Below are positions 7,854 through 17,137 of a stretch of 64,000 nucleotides of DNA, piece after piece (within the stretch, counting starts at the first letter, position 1; each line of letters starts with the position of its first letter). The stretch comes from Gordonibacter faecis (GTDB lineage: Bacteria; Actinomycetota; Coriobacteriia; Coriobacteriales; Eggerthellaceae), in contig NZ_JASJEU010000006.1 in NCBI RefSeq assembly GCF_030077735.1, positions 38,804 through 102,803 of the forward strand, in the 5' to 3' direction. Under the pieces are notes generated by a model. The model was not told where the DNA came from, did no database searches, and worked only from the letters and a program-made list of their open reading frames with translations. The position numbers and the translations under genes were made by a program.

Positions 7854-10259
7854 TCATTTCTTCTTTTTGGCGCTCTCGCCGGGGAGCATGCGGCGGGCAT
7901 CAAAGACTCCTTCTATGCCGCGGAGTTTGTTCAGCACGAGATCGATGTGGCCAACATCCGACACCTGGAACAAGAAGCGCATCTCCACCATGCCGTCGCG
8001 GTGCGAGGTGGTGGACGATGACAGCACGTTCGCTCCAATTTCGGACAGCAGGATGGCCACGTCGCGCAACAAGTTCATGCGGTCGAGCGCCTCAATGAAC
8101 ACTTCCACCTGGTACGACGTGCTCTTCGACGGCTCGTTTTCCCACGACACCTCTATGATGCGCTCGGGCTCGGTCATGAGGTCTTGCGCATTCGGACAGT
8201 CGGCGCGGTGCACCGACACGCCGCGGCCGCGCGTCACGAAGCCGAGAATTTGGTCTCCCGGCACGGGGTTGCAACAGCGCGACAGGCGCACGAGCACGTC
8301 GTCGATACCCTTCACCACCACGCCGTTGGAGCTGTGCGTCTCGTGCTTCTTCGGACGCTTGACGCTGGTGAGCATGGGGGGCAACTTGCCCGTGGACATG
8401 TCCGACGCGCCGAAACCGGGGGACTCGTCAGCCTCGTTACCCTTGTCCACCAGGATCTTCAACAGGCGGTTCGCCACGTGCTGCGAGCTTTCTTTGCCCG
8501 TGCCGATGTTCACCAGCATGTCGTCGGCGTCCTTGTAGCCCAGGTGCTCGGCCACCGTTTTGATGGCGCGCATCGACTGGGCGCTGGAGATGCCCAGGCC
8601 GTGTTTGCGCATTTCACGCGTGAGTTTGTCGCGGCCGTTCTGCAAGTCGTCGCTGCGGCTGACCCGGCTAAAGTACGAGCGAATCTTGCTGCGCGCGCTC
8701 GGCGTTTTCACGATACTCAGCCAGTCGCGCGACGGCGTGGCGCTCTTCTGCGTGAGCACCTCCACGCGGTCGCCCAGCTGCAGCTCGTAGGTCAAAGGCA
8801 CAATGGCGCCGTTCACCTTCGCACCCACGCAGTGGTTGCCCACCTCGGTGTGGATGGCGTAGGCGAAGTCCACCGGCGTGGAGCCAGCGCGCAGGCTCAT
8901 GGCCTCGCCTTTTGGCGTAAACACGAACACCTCGGTGGGCGCGAGATCCACCTTGAGGTCCTTCAGAAACTCGCGCGAATCCTGCGTTTCATCCTGCCAG
9001 TCCACCATCTGGCGCAGCCACGCCAGCTGCTGGTCAAGCGCGTCGCCGCCCTTGCCGCCCTTCTCCTTGTAGCGCCAGTGCGCCGCCACGCCGTACTCGC
9101 TTTGGCGGTGCATGTCCTCGGTGCGAATCTGCACTTCAAGCGGCCGCCCAGCCGGGCCGATGACCGTGGTGTGCAAGCTCTGATACATGTTGAACTTCGG
9201 CATGGCAATGTAGTCTTTGAAGCGGCCGGGCATCGGGTGCCAGAGCGTGTGCACCGCGCCGAGTGCCGAGTAGCAGTCCTTCACCGACTTCACAATGATG
9301 CGCACCGCAATGAGGTCGTAGATTTCGGAGAAACCTTTGCCCTTTTTCGTCATTTTTTGGTAGATGGAATAGAGGTGCTTCGGGCGGCCCATGATTTGGG
9401 CGGTGATGCTTACCTTTTCCATCTCGTCGTGCAGGATGTTGATGATTTGGTCCAGGTAGCCCTCGCGCTCGGAGCGGCTTTCCGTAACCATGCGGCTGAC
9501 CTGCTTGTACTTGTTCGGTTCAAGGTAGTAAAACGACAGGTCTTCCAGTTCCCACTTGATGTTGTTGATGCCCAGGCGGTGCGCGATGGGCGCGTAGATT
9601 TCCAGCGTTTCGCGCGCTTTGAAGATGCGACGATCCTCGCGCAGGGCGGCCAGCGTGCGCATGTTGTGCAGGCGGTCGGCCAGCTTGATAACAATGACGC
9701 GAATGTCCTTGCTCATGGCCACGAACATTTTGCGAATGGTGGCGGCCTGCTCGTCGGAGAGGCTTTCCACCTCGATGCGCGTGATTTTCGTAACGCCTTC
9801 CACCAGCTGCGCTACCTGCTCATTGAACTGGGCTGCTACCTCGTCGGTGGTGGTAGCAGTGTCCTCCACGGTGTCGTGCAAAAGCGCCGCGCAGAGCGTT
9901 TCCACGTCCATGCGGAGGTCGGCCAGAATGAGCGCCACCTCAACGGGGTGCGCCACAAAGGGCTCGCCACTCTTGCGACACTGGCCCTCGTGCGCCTCGC
10001 TGGCGAACTGGAACGCCTTCGCAAGCAGTGCCTGATCGGGCTCAGAAAGATACGCTGACGTGAGCTTTTGCAGTTCCAGGAACCGCTCTTCCGGCGTGTT
10101 GGTGCGCCGTGCCGAACCATCGGTGCGCGCTTCGGAAGCGAACGCCTTCTCGGCCACATGCGGACGGCCCAGCAGCTCGTCTTCCACCGTTTGACGGCGC
10201 GACGACTGCTCAAGTGGCTCTCCCAGCAGTTCTTCGCGTTTGCGGTCGGCCTTGCCCAT
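7854..10259 (-). CDS. rel: bifunctional (p)ppGpp synthetase/hydrolase
   Basis: An 801-residue Rel/SpoT-type enzyme that makes and degrades the stringent-response alarmone (p)ppGpp. Domain order: a ~60-residue charged N-terminal extension; the HD hydrolase domain with HDTVED at 128-133; the synthetase domain with RFKD at 346-349 and YQSLH near 359-363; a TGS domain near 450-515; and a C-terminal ACT domain near 715-790. RFKD is the RXKD motif of bifunctional enzymes, whereas monofunctional RelA has EXDD. The intact HD motif supports hydrolase activity. AAAGGAGG precedes the ATG. It begins 23 bases downstream of the recJ-helicase gene, so the two are probably one transcript. Confidence 0.95.
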   Translation of the reverse strand: MGKADRKREELLGEPLEQSSRRQTVEDELLGRPHVAEKAFASEARTDGSARRTNTPEERFLELQKLTSAYLSEPDQALLAKAFQFASEAHEGQCRKSGEPFVAHPVEVALILADLRMDVETLCAALLHDTVEDTATTTDEVAAQFNEQVAQLVEGVTKITRIEVESLSDEQAATIRKMFVAMSKDIRVIVIKLADRLHNMRTLAALREDRRIFKARETLEIYAPIAHRLGINNIKWELEDLSFYYLEPNKYKQVSRMVTESRSEREGYLDQIINILHDEMEKVSITAQIMGRPKHLYSIYQKMTKKGKGFSEIYDLIAVRIIVKSVKDCYSALGAVHTLWHPMPGRFKDYIAMPKFNMYQSLHTTVIGPAGRPLEVQIRTEDMHRQSEYGVAAHWRYKEKGGKGGDALDQQLAWLRQMVDWQDETQDSREFLKDLKVDLAPTEVFVFTPKGEAMSLRAGSTPVDFAYAIHTEVGNHCVGAKVNGAIVPLTYELQLGDRVEVLTQKSATPSRDWLSIVKTPSARSKIRSYFSRVSRSDDLQNGRDKLTREMRKHGLGISSAQSMRAIKTVAEHLGYKDADDMLVNIGTGKESSQHVANRLLKILVDKGNEADESPGFGASDMSTGKLPPMLTSVKRPKKHETHSSNGVVVKGIDDVLVRLSRCCNPVPGDQILGFVTRGRGVSVHRADCPNAQDLMTEPERIIEVSWENEPSKSTSYQVEVFIEALDRMNLLRDVAILLSEIGANVLSSSTTSHRDGMVEMRFLFQVSDVGHIDLVLNKLRGIEGVFDARRMLPGESAKKKK

Positions 10260-10282
10260 AGCGTGCGCCTCCTTTCTTTTCC

Positions 10283-13200
10283 CTAGCAGCCTGGCAAAAT
10301 GGGCCGCGACACGCGCACGTGCAGGCTTGCCGTGTCGGTGCCCATCGCCCAGTCGCGGAACGCGTCGAACGTGGCGCGCTCGCCCAGGCCCTCGCGGTAG
10401 CGCACGCTGTCGGTGAGCTCCACCTTGCTGTTGGTATCAACCACGCGAATTGAGCGTGTGACCTCGCCGGATGCGTAGGCCGTGTGCGTTTCCACCAGCC
10501 CCAGTTCGCGAAACACGGCCACGCCACACGCGGCAGATGCGGCGCTCACCACGTGGCCGCCCTCGCTGGCCAGCTGCGCCAAATCGGCGTTGCTCAGACA
10601 GAAAAACTCGTTGCCATGCTGGCGCTGAACGGCGCGCAGGCGACGATACACCTGTGCCAGGCAATCGTGGTCGGGTGTCATGTCGCGCAGCACCTGTTCG
10701 TTGATGCCCGCATCATTGCGGCCGAACAGCAGGTGAATCTGCGCTGGGCTGCCGTCGCGGCCCGCACGGCCACTCATCTGGTTAAACTCCACCTCGTTGT
10801 ACGGCAAATGGTACAGCACCACATGCCGAATGTTTGGGATGTTCACGCCTTCGCCGAAGGCCGAGGTGGCTATGAGCACCTTCAGCGCGTCGGTGCGGAA
10901 CAACTCTTCCACACGTGTGCGTTCAGCGCGCGTGAGGCCGGCGTTGTAGAAGCCGATGAGCGGCGCCATTTGCGGCACGCGCTTGCGCAGCGCACGCGCC
11001 ACCGACACCGACTGTTCGCGCGAGTTCACGTACACGACGGTTTTTTCGCCCGAGGCGATGAGATTCGCCAGGTAGTCGTCGCGGTTCTTGAGGTTACGGC
11101 GGTCGTCCAGCCCCAGGTTGGCGCGCACGGTTTCGTCCAGCACCAGCTCGTCGATGGGCAGGGCGGCGCGAATGTCGCGCGCGATGTTGTCGTCGGCCGT
11201 GGCGGTAAGCGCCAGCACCGTGGGGCTGCCCAGCTGCGCGATGGAGCGGCCGATGGCAGAATACGCCGGGCGCTGACCCGCTTTCGCCAGGCCAATGTGG
11301 TGCGCCTCGTCCACCACCACAAACCCGATGCGCCCGGATGCGGCAAACTCACTGGCATGGAAGCCCAGAAACTCCGGCGTGGTAAGCACGATATCCACCG
11401 AGCCGTCGGCCAGACCCGCAAACGTTTGGCGGCGTTCCTCCGGCGCACTTTCGCCCGTGAGCACCGCCACGGCAATGCCGAACGAATGCAGCGCCTCATT
11501 TAGGTGAAATGCCTGGTCAGCAATCAGCGCGCGCAGCGGGTAGATAAAGAGGCTGGCCGCGCCGTCGCGCAGGGCGCGGCACGCGGCGTGCACCTGGAAC
11601 GTGAGCGACTTGCCGCGACCCGTAGCCATAACGGCCAGCACCGAGCGGCCGGCGTCCAAATGATCAAGCACGACGCGCTGCGACTCATGCAAAGCGCCGT
11701 CCCCGATGATGGCGCGCACCACATCGGCCTCAAGGCCCGCCGGGTCATCCTGCGCCTTGCGCTCCCACGCCGAACGGTTGGCGGCAAGGGCGGCCTCGTA
11801 GGCCTCCACGTCTTCGGGGCAGTGCACGGCGTCGGCGCACAGTTCGGCATCGCTCGTAGCGTAGAGATCGGCCACAAAGGAAAGGTTCTCCGGGTTCAGG
11901 CACGCCTCCAGCGCACCGCACGTGCGCGCGGGCGCGAGCGATTGCAGCATAGCCTTCACCGTGCGGCGGCCACGCCATTCATCAATCTGCACCTCGAACG
12001 CGGCGTTCACCACGCTGTCGGTGCACATAAGCGCCTCAATGTCCGTGCAATGAAACATGATGCCCGCCACCGTGGCGCTTCCGTCGGACAGCGCGCACGA
12101 GAAGTGGTTCTTCTCGGCACCCACGGCGCGGCAGTTCGTCAGCGTCACGTCGCGCGCGAGGAAGCACGGCACGGGGTTTTCCTGGCCAAACGGCGCAAGC
12201 GCGTCCAGTTTCTCCACGTTTTCCAGGGAGAGTTCGTCCAGCGCCACGCACGTGTCAATTTCAATGAGCGGGTGGAAGGCGCCTTCGGGCAGCTCGTCCA
12301 TGTAGGCGCACAGGCGTTGCGAGAACTCGGGCAGCTTGTCGGCCGGCAGCGTTACGCCTACGGCAGCGTCGTGTCCGCCAAAGCGTGTGAGCAGATCAGA
12401 AGCGTTTTCCACCGCCTTGAACAGGTTCACCTGACCCACGCTGCGGCCCGACCCGCGCGCTTCGTCACCATCAATAGTGAACAGCATGCTGGGCACGCCG
12501 TAGGTATTCACCAGGCGGCTGGCCACAATGCCCTTCACGCCTTCATGCCAGCCTTCGCCCGACACCACGAGCGCTCGCTGGCCGTGGTAGATGTCCGCAG
12601 CCTGGGCTTTCGCGATCTCGGACAGCTCGGCTTCTATGGTGCGACGCTGGTCGTTCACCGCTTCCAGTTGCGAGGCCAAGCGGCACGCTTCGTCGAAGTC
12701 GTCGGTCATCAGCAGGTCGAGCGCCAGCTGCGCGTCGCCCATACGACCGGCGGCGTTCAAGCGCGGAATGAGCGAGAAGCTGAGGTTCGTGGCACTGACC
12801 GGCTTGTCGCCCGCGCCGCTCGAACCCAGAAGCGCCGCGATACAGGGGCGCGGGCCGTCGTTCATGCGGCAGATGCCGTCGGCCACGAGCGCGCGGTTTT
12901 CGCCGCGCATGGGCATAAGGTCGGCCACCGTTCCCAGCGTGGCCAGGTCGGTGTAGCTGCGCCACAAATGCGGATAGCCGAAGCGCCCGCCCAGCACCTG
13001 CACCAGTTTCAGCGCCACGCCCACACCGGCCAAGATGGAACTTTCGCAGGTGGCGTCGCACTTGGGATCGGCCACGGGCACGCCCTCGGGTACGAGGTCG
13101 ACGGGCTCGTGGTGGTCGGTGATGGCCAGCCCCACGCCCGCTTCCACAATGGCCGCAGCCTCCACCTTGCAAGCGATGCCGCAGTCCACGGTCACAATGA

Positions 13201-13612
13201 AGTCCGGCCGCTGCTCACGCGCGCGCTTGAACGCGGCCTCGGTCAAGCCGTAGCCTTCCTCGAAGCGCCGGGGAATAAACGGCGTAGCATGTGCGCCCAG
13301 CGCCCGCAACCCGCGCGTGAGCACGGAAGTGGCGGAGATGCCGTCGAGGTCGAAGTCGCCGAACACGAGAATGCGGCCGTCCGCGCGCATGACGGCCTCC
13401 AGCGCGTCGGCCACCTCCGACAGCCCGGGGATGGTGTAGGGGTCAAGCCAATCGCGATCGAGCGAGGGTTCCAGGAAGCGCCGCACGTCGGCGGGTTCGC
13501 TGATGCCGCGCGCCACCAAGGTGGCGGCCACAAAGCGCGGAAGCCCCAGCCCCTGTTGGATGCGCGCGACGGCGGCCGGATCGGCCGCTTTAATGTTGAA
13601 CTGGGCAGACAT
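10283..13612 (-). CDS. recJ: RecJ exonuclease fused to RecQ-like DEAH helicase
   Basis: A 1109-residue fusion. Residues 1-560 are RecJ, the 5'-3' single-strand DNA exonuclease: DHH-family motifs GDFDLDG (85-91), TVDCGI (141-146) and DHH (166-168), a DHHA1 region around 350-430 ending in GGHDAAVG, and an OB-type domain near 460-560. Residues ~640-1000 are a superfamily 2 helicase with Walker A ATGRGKS (663-669), DEAH (768-771), ALTAT (801-805) and SGRAGRDG (947-954), most like RecQ-type enzymes. A ~100-residue C-terminal region is unassigned. RecJ is usually ~560-800 residues and works with RecQ as a separate protein, so this joins nuclease and unwinding in one chain. All catalytic motifs look intact. 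Confidence 0.92.
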   Translation of the reverse strand: MSAQFNIKAADPAAVARIQQGLGLPRFVAATLVARGISEPADVRRFLEPSLDRDWLDPYTIPGLSEVADALEAVMRADGRILVFGDFDLDGISATSVLTRGLRALGAHATPFIPRRFEEGYGLTEAAFKRAREQRPDFIVTVDCGIACKVEAAAIVEAGVGLAITDHHEPVDLVPEGVPVADPKCDATCESSILAGVGVALKLVQVLGGRFGYPHLWRSYTDLATLGTVADLMPMRGENRALVADGICRMNDGPRPCIAALLGSSGAGDKPVSATNLSFSLIPRLNAAGRMGDAQLALDLLMTDDFDEACRLASQLEAVNDQRRTIEAELSEIAKAQAADIYHGQRALVVSGEGWHEGVKGIVASRLVNTYGVPSMLFTIDGDEARGSGRSVGQVNLFKAVENASDLLTRFGGHDAAVGVTLPADKLPEFSQRLCAYMDELPEGAFHPLIEIDTCVALDELSLENVEKLDALAPFGQENPVPCFLARDVTLTNCRAVGAEKNHFSCALSDGSATVAGIMFHCTDIEALMCTDSVVNAAFEVQIDEWRGRRTVKAMLQSLAPARTCGALEACLNPENLSFVADLYATSDAELCADAVHCPEDVEAYEAALAANRSAWERKAQDDPAGLEADVVRAIIGDGALHESQRVVLDHLDAGRSVLAVMATGRGKSLTFQVHAACRALRDGAASLFIYPLRALIADQAFHLNEALHSFGIAVAVLTGESAPEERRQTFAGLADGSVDIVLTTPEFLGFHASEFAASGRIGFVVVDEAHHIGLAKAGQRPAYSAIGRSIAQLGSPTVLALTATADDNIARDIRAALPIDELVLDETVRANLGLDDRRNLKNRDDYLANLIASGEKTVVYVNSREQSVSVARALRKRVPQMAPLIGFYNAGLTRAERTRVEELFRTDALKVLIATSAFGEGVNIPNIRHVVLYHLPYNEVEFNQMSGRAGRDGSPAQIHLLFGRNDAGINEQVLRDMTPDHDCLAQVYRRLRAVQRQHGNEFFCLSNADLAQLASEGGHVVSAASAACGVAVFRELGLVETHTAYASGEVTRSIRVVDTNSKVELTDSVRYREGLGERATFDAFRDWAMGTDTASLHVRVSRPILPGC

Positions 13613-13816
13613 GGATACTCATACCTAACATGCGAGAAGTGTTTGTGTCGCCTTCCATTGTCCCACAATCCACCGCCGCTGTCACGACGAACACCCCCAC
13701 GCGCCCACCCCCTCCCCGCCACCGGCAAAAGGACGAAGCGCGGGGCGACCGCACGTTCGCCCTCACGCCCCACACCAAGACAGCGCCCCCTTTTATCACC
13801 CCTTCAACTTTCCCGC

Positions 13817-13840
13817 GAACAATTGCCTTGCCCTATCCGT
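13817..13840 (+). promoter_or_regulatory. candidate ECF promoter 1
   Basis: GAAC at 13817-13820, then 17 bases, then CGT at 13838-13840, 25 bases before the GTG of the first ECF sigma gene. The GAAC...CGT form is typical of ECF-dependent promoters. The same AAC-N17-C(G/A)T spacing occurs in front of the other two sigma genes of the array, with a shared AATT-like extension after AAC. Confidence 0.6.
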
Positions 13841-13865
13841 GTTATGGTCAGGGAGGTGAAAATTT

Positions 13866-14474
13866 GTGTCTGAACATATACGCTCGAACGAGTTTATTGA
13901 AAACGCTATGCGACGTTGGGGCGATACGGTGTTGCGGCTGGCCTTGAGTCATACGCGCAGCGTCAGCGATGCTGAAGATGTGTTCCAAGATGTGTTTTTA
14001 CGACTGCTCAAGAACGACACCGTATTCAACGACGATGAGCATTTGAAGGCATGGCTGCTCCGCGTCACCATCAACCGGTGCCTTGACCTGGGACGCACAG
14101 GATGGAAGAAACGCAATGTACCGCTTGAAGAACGTCACTCGCTTATTGCAGAACCCGTTGACCTCATGAAAACCGACGTGTGGGCGGCCGTGGGTGAGTT
14201 GCCCTTTGACCTGCGTACGGTCGTGCACCTGTTCTACGTTGAAGGTTACACCACCGACGAAATTGCCCGCATAACCAACGCTAACCCCAGCACGGTGCGC
14301 ACGCGCCTCCATCGTGCCCGCGCCTGCTTGCGAGAAACCCTGGATCATCTGGAATCTTCCATTTCAACAGCCCAACCGTCGCCTTTTGGAAAGGAGGCCC
14401 ACTATGAGCATCGATCCTCTAACTCTCTACGCTTCGAAGATGAGGGAGGTGAAAGCGTCCAACCAATTGCTTGA
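13866..14474 (+). CDS. ECF sigma factor, cassette 1
   Basis: A 202-residue ECF-type RNA polymerase sigma factor. Region 2 spans about residues 18-85 (DAEDVFQDVFLRLL, then the helix EHLKAWLLRVTINRC), and region 4 about residues 105-160 with a helix-turn-helix (TTDEIARI, PSTVRTRLHRAR). The start is a GTG at 13866 preceded by GGGAGG. The last ~25 codons overlap the first codons of the downstream membrane protein gene by 71 bases, so translation is probably coupled. It is one of three paralogous sigma genes within 6 kb. A candidate ECF promoter just upstream suggests self-activation. Confidence 0.9.
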   Translation: MSEHIRSNEFIENAMRRWGDTVLRLALSHTRSVSDAEDVFQDVFLRLLKNDTVFNDDEHLKAWLLRVTINRCLDLGRTGWKKRNVPLEERHSLIAEPVDLMKTDVWAAVGELPFDLRTVVHLFYVEGYTTDEIARITNANPSTVRTRLHRARACLRETLDHLESSISTAQPSPFGKEAHYEHRSSNSLRFEDEGGESVQPIA

Positions 14475-16296
14475 CGCCGTGCTGCAACAAGCCGACGATG
14501 AACGGGCGGCCGCCGACGAAGACGACATACATCACCCCACCGCAAATGACACAGAGCCAGAAAGCGCGTCCAGCCGCGGCTTCAACCAGCCGCGCGCCAA
14601 ACGATCCCCCTCGTTCAAGTTCGCTCTTGCTGCTTGTCTCGTGCTGTTAGTCGGCATCGTGGGCATCTCCCTTGCGATGCCAGTACTTTCCGGCCCGAAC
14701 TCTACCTTTGTAGGAAAGGGAGGCACCTCCCCCTTCGCCGTGCAGGCCTATGGGGCAATGGATGACACGCTGTTGCCCTCGGGCTCCCAAGGGGCGCTCT
14801 TCTTCAACTGCGAAACCGAAACGCAGCGCATGATTCCCGTCCAAGCCGACGAATACGCTAACGAGGGCTTCTACTCGGGCTGCGTATTCAGCGTGGAAAG
14901 TTCCGAGAAGGAAATCACACGCATTCAGGCGAATGTGTCGAAGGGTGAGCTTTACCGCGTGACCAGCAAGGTATTCAGCCGCGAAAGCGACCCCGAATTT
15001 GCGCGAGAAGCAAACGGGTGGAAATGGTACAAGATTGGCCAGGGTGACTACCTGAAAAAATATGACTATGTGGCGGGCGTGCCCTATTATGGCACTATTC
15101 ATGAAGGCGAAGAGAACGTGGGGAAAGACCGCAACGACCCCAGCCGCACAAGCAAGGTGAACCTTTACCAACGCTTGGGTGCAACTATCGATACCGACGT
15201 TGTGAGCGAACCCGAAACGGACATGAGCAACTATGCCTTTGGTTTGTGGACGAACGAGCCGTTCGACATGATGGCCTACGATCCCGATAATCCTGACAAT
15301 TATTATCCTGATGCTAATATCAATCGGGCGCTTGACACGCTTGACGGCGCACAGCTCACCGTCACGGTGACGTTTGCGGACGGCACGTGCGCCACGCAGG
15401 TGATTGACTTGCACGCAGCCGACTTTAAGGCAAACATCATTACCACAGCCGATGGCATTAACCACGTGGAAGAACTGGTGCCTGAGATTATTGAGGTTCC
15501 TGAACGAACCCTAAATCAGGTCATAGAAGACCGCAACAACGGCTTTGCCTCCATTCACACACTGTATGGCCTGGTGAACGAAACGAACGAAGAGCCCTTC
15601 CCCTGTGGTGAGGCGTCGTATCCCTACTTGGACACACCGCTCACGCAGCCGCGCCAACTTGATCCGCCGCCAGAACCCACCAACGAGCAGCGAGCAGCAG
15701 CGTCCTCTCTGCCACCGGGGCCGTTCATCCCGCGTGAAAACTTGTCCGAGTTCGGCACAAGCTATGACGATGGCAACGGCACTGTGACCACGTTCGATAG
15801 CGTTGAGCGCTTGGAAACATTGCCCGAAGGCATGGGGATAGCCGACCTCATTGTGTACTATGAGGGAAGCGGCGGACAATACGATGCCGATACGAATACC
15901 ATCGTTGTATCTGACGGCTACACCATCGCTTCAGACGGCAAGCTTTCGGATGGCTATTCATACGTGTTATTTACCATGACGCTTACAAATACGAGCGGTG
16001 AAGAAAGTGGGAAATTCCTGGGCAACGGCGTTTTCGCGACGCTTGAGAAAGAGGGGGATGGCTACCGCGCCAACCATATCAACATGCACGGCCCCCTTTG
16101 GCGCAGCGACCACGTTGGAGAAACATGGAGGTCAGACTACTACTTCCATACCATGGCTCCTGGCGAAACACACCAGTTCTCCGTTCTCAACGTGGTACCG
16201 AACGAAACGCTAAACAACCCGAGCCTCGTTTTCGTCTATGCTGGCCTGGCCGGCGAACCCGAGGGAAAAGCCATCCAAGTGGGTGCGCTTCAGTAA
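14404..16296 (+). CDS. membrane anti-sigma-like protein, cassette 1 (long form)
   Basis: A 630-residue protein with a ~30-residue cytoplasmic N-terminal segment (DPLTLYASKMREVKAS), a charged linker, one membrane helix at about 72-92 and a large extracytoplasmic region. The N-terminal segment is shared with the two paralogues downstream, and its position after an ECF sigma gene suggests it binds and restrains the sigma. The zinc-anti-sigma HxxxCxxC motif is absent. Outside the membrane, LTVTVTFADGT matches the same region of the paralogues. Unlike them it has an extra C-terminal domain from ~430 on, Ig-like by appearance. AAAGGAGG precedes the ATG at 14404. The anti-sigma function is inferred. 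Confidence 0.7.
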   Translation: MSIDPLTLYASKMREVKASNQLLDAVLQQADDERAAADEDDIHHPTANDTEPESASSRGFNQPRAKRSPSFKFALAACLVLLVGIVGISLAMPVLSGPNSTFVGKGGTSPFAVQAYGAMDDTLLPSGSQGALFFNCETETQRMIPVQADEYANEGFYSGCVFSVESSEKEITRIQANVSKGELYRVTSKVFSRESDPEFAREANGWKWYKIGQGDYLKKYDYVAGVPYYGTIHEGEENVGKDRNDPSRTSKVNLYQRLGATIDTDVVSEPETDMSNYAFGLWTNEPFDMMAYDPDNPDNYYPDANINRALDTLDGAQLTVTVTFADGTCATQVIDLHAADFKANIITTADGINHVEELVPEIIEVPERTLNQVIEDRNNGFASIHTLYGLVNETNEEPFPCGEASYPYLDTPLTQPRQLDPPPEPTNEQRAAASSLPPGPFIPRENLSEFGTSYDDGNGTVTTFDSVERLETLPEGMGIADLIVYYEGSGGQYDADTNTIVVSDGYTIASDGKLSDGYSYVLFTMTLTNTSGEESGKFLGNGVFATLEKEGDGYRANHINMHGPLWRSDHVGETWRSDYYFHTMAPGETHQFSVLNVVPNETLNNPSLVFVYAGLAGEPEGKAIQVGALQ

Positions 16297-16314
16297 TTAC
16301 CGCGATGTGCACTT

Positions 16315-16342
16315 GGCCCCGGTCGACCCACTCGGCCGGGGC
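16315..16342 (+). terminator. hairpin between cassettes 1 and 2
   Basis: GCCCCGG at 16316-16322 pairs with CCGGGGC at 16336-16342, 20 bases after the first anti-sigma stop. No T-run follows. It may attenuate rather than fully end transcription into cassette 2. A short GTGTGACGCGC just after it (16352) matches the start of the dispersed ~76 bp repeat seen at 27.8, 58.8 and 63.7 kb. Confidence 0.4.
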
Positions 16343-16408
16343 TTCAGTATAGTGTGACGCGCTTGACGGTGGCGCGGCGCTTCTTTTCGGCCATTTCGCT
16401 ATCCTCTG

Positions 16409-16432
16409 AAACAATTGGGGTTGCTTGATCGT
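16409..16432 (+). promoter_or_regulatory. candidate ECF promoter 2
   Basis: AAC at 16410-16412, then 17 bases, then CGT at 16430-16432, 24 bases before the ATG of sigma gene 2. It shares AACAATTG with candidate promoter 1 as well as the exact spacing. Confidence 0.6.
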
Positions 16433-16456
16433 ATGCTTGGTCGAGGAGGTGAGAAC

Positions 16457-17137
16457 ATGCCTAACCAACAGGGTGCGGGGCCCCGCACCGAGGCGTTTCT
16501 CACGCAGGCCATGGCTGATTGGGGTGACGCGGTGTATCGGCTGGCGCTGAGCCACACGCGGTCGCGCGCCGATGCCGAGGACGTGTATCAGGACGTGTTT
16601 CTGCGTCTATACAACGATGCGACGGTGTTTGAAAGCGCCGAGCACGTGAAGGCGTGGCTTTTGCGGGTGACGGTGAATAGGTGTCATGACCTGGCAAAAT
16701 CTGGGTGGAAGCAGCGCACCGTGGAGCTGGACCCCGAGCGCGACTCGCCGGCGGTTCCAGCGCACAACGCCGAAGATGCGGACGTGTGGGATGCCGTAGG
16801 CCAGCTGCCCGACAGCCAACGCTTTGCCGTGCACCTGCATTACGTGGAGGGATACTCAACCGACGAGGTGGCCGAACTTCTCGGTTGCCAGCCCGCCACC
16901 GCCCGCACCTGGCTCCACCGAGCCCGAGCCCGCGTAAGAGAGTTGCTGGGCGAACGCGGAAACGCCAAACCCAGCCCGACTGCCGCAACCAGACCTCGGC
17001 CATCGCCGAGCAGCACCACACACCAACCCTGCCCTATTATCCCCTTCAGAGAGGAGGCTGACCATGACCAACGACCCCCTGAACCGCTTCGGCGAGATGA
17101 TGAAGGACGTCAAAGCGCCTGCTCATCTTCCCGATAA
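16457..17137 (+). CDS. ECF sigma factor, cassette 2
   Basis: A 226-residue ECF sigma factor paralogous to those at 13866 and 19134. Region 2 includes DAEDVYQDVFLRLYND and EHVKAWLLRVTVNRCHD; region 4 includes YSTDEVAELLGCQ and ATARTWLHRARARVRELL. The C-terminal ~45 residues are Pro/Thr/Ser-rich and overlap the start of the next gene by 74 bases, so this tail may be a by-product of the overlap. The ATG at 16457 follows a strong GAGGAGGTGAGAAC ribosome site. It directly follows cassette 1 and has its own ECF-like promoter. Confidence 0.9.
   Translation: MPNQQGAGPRTEAFLTQAMADWGDAVYRLALSHTRSRADAEDVYQDVFLRLYNDATVFESAEHVKAWLLRVTVNRCHDLAKSGWKQRTVELDPERDSPAVPAHNAEDADVWDAVGQLPDSQRFAVHLHYVEGYSTDEVAELLGCQPATARTWLHRARARVRELLGERGNAKPSPTAATRPRPSPSSTTHQPCPIIPFREEADHDQRPPEPLRRDDEGRQSACSSSR

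Noticed and set aside
8184..10058. 624-codon plus-strand frame opposite rel
   Set aside because: Antisense to rel; Ala/His/Val-rich with no family resemblance.
11504..13873. 789-codon plus-strand frame opposite recJ
   Set aside because: Antisense to a protein with complete catalytic motifs and runs into the next promoter; shadow frame.
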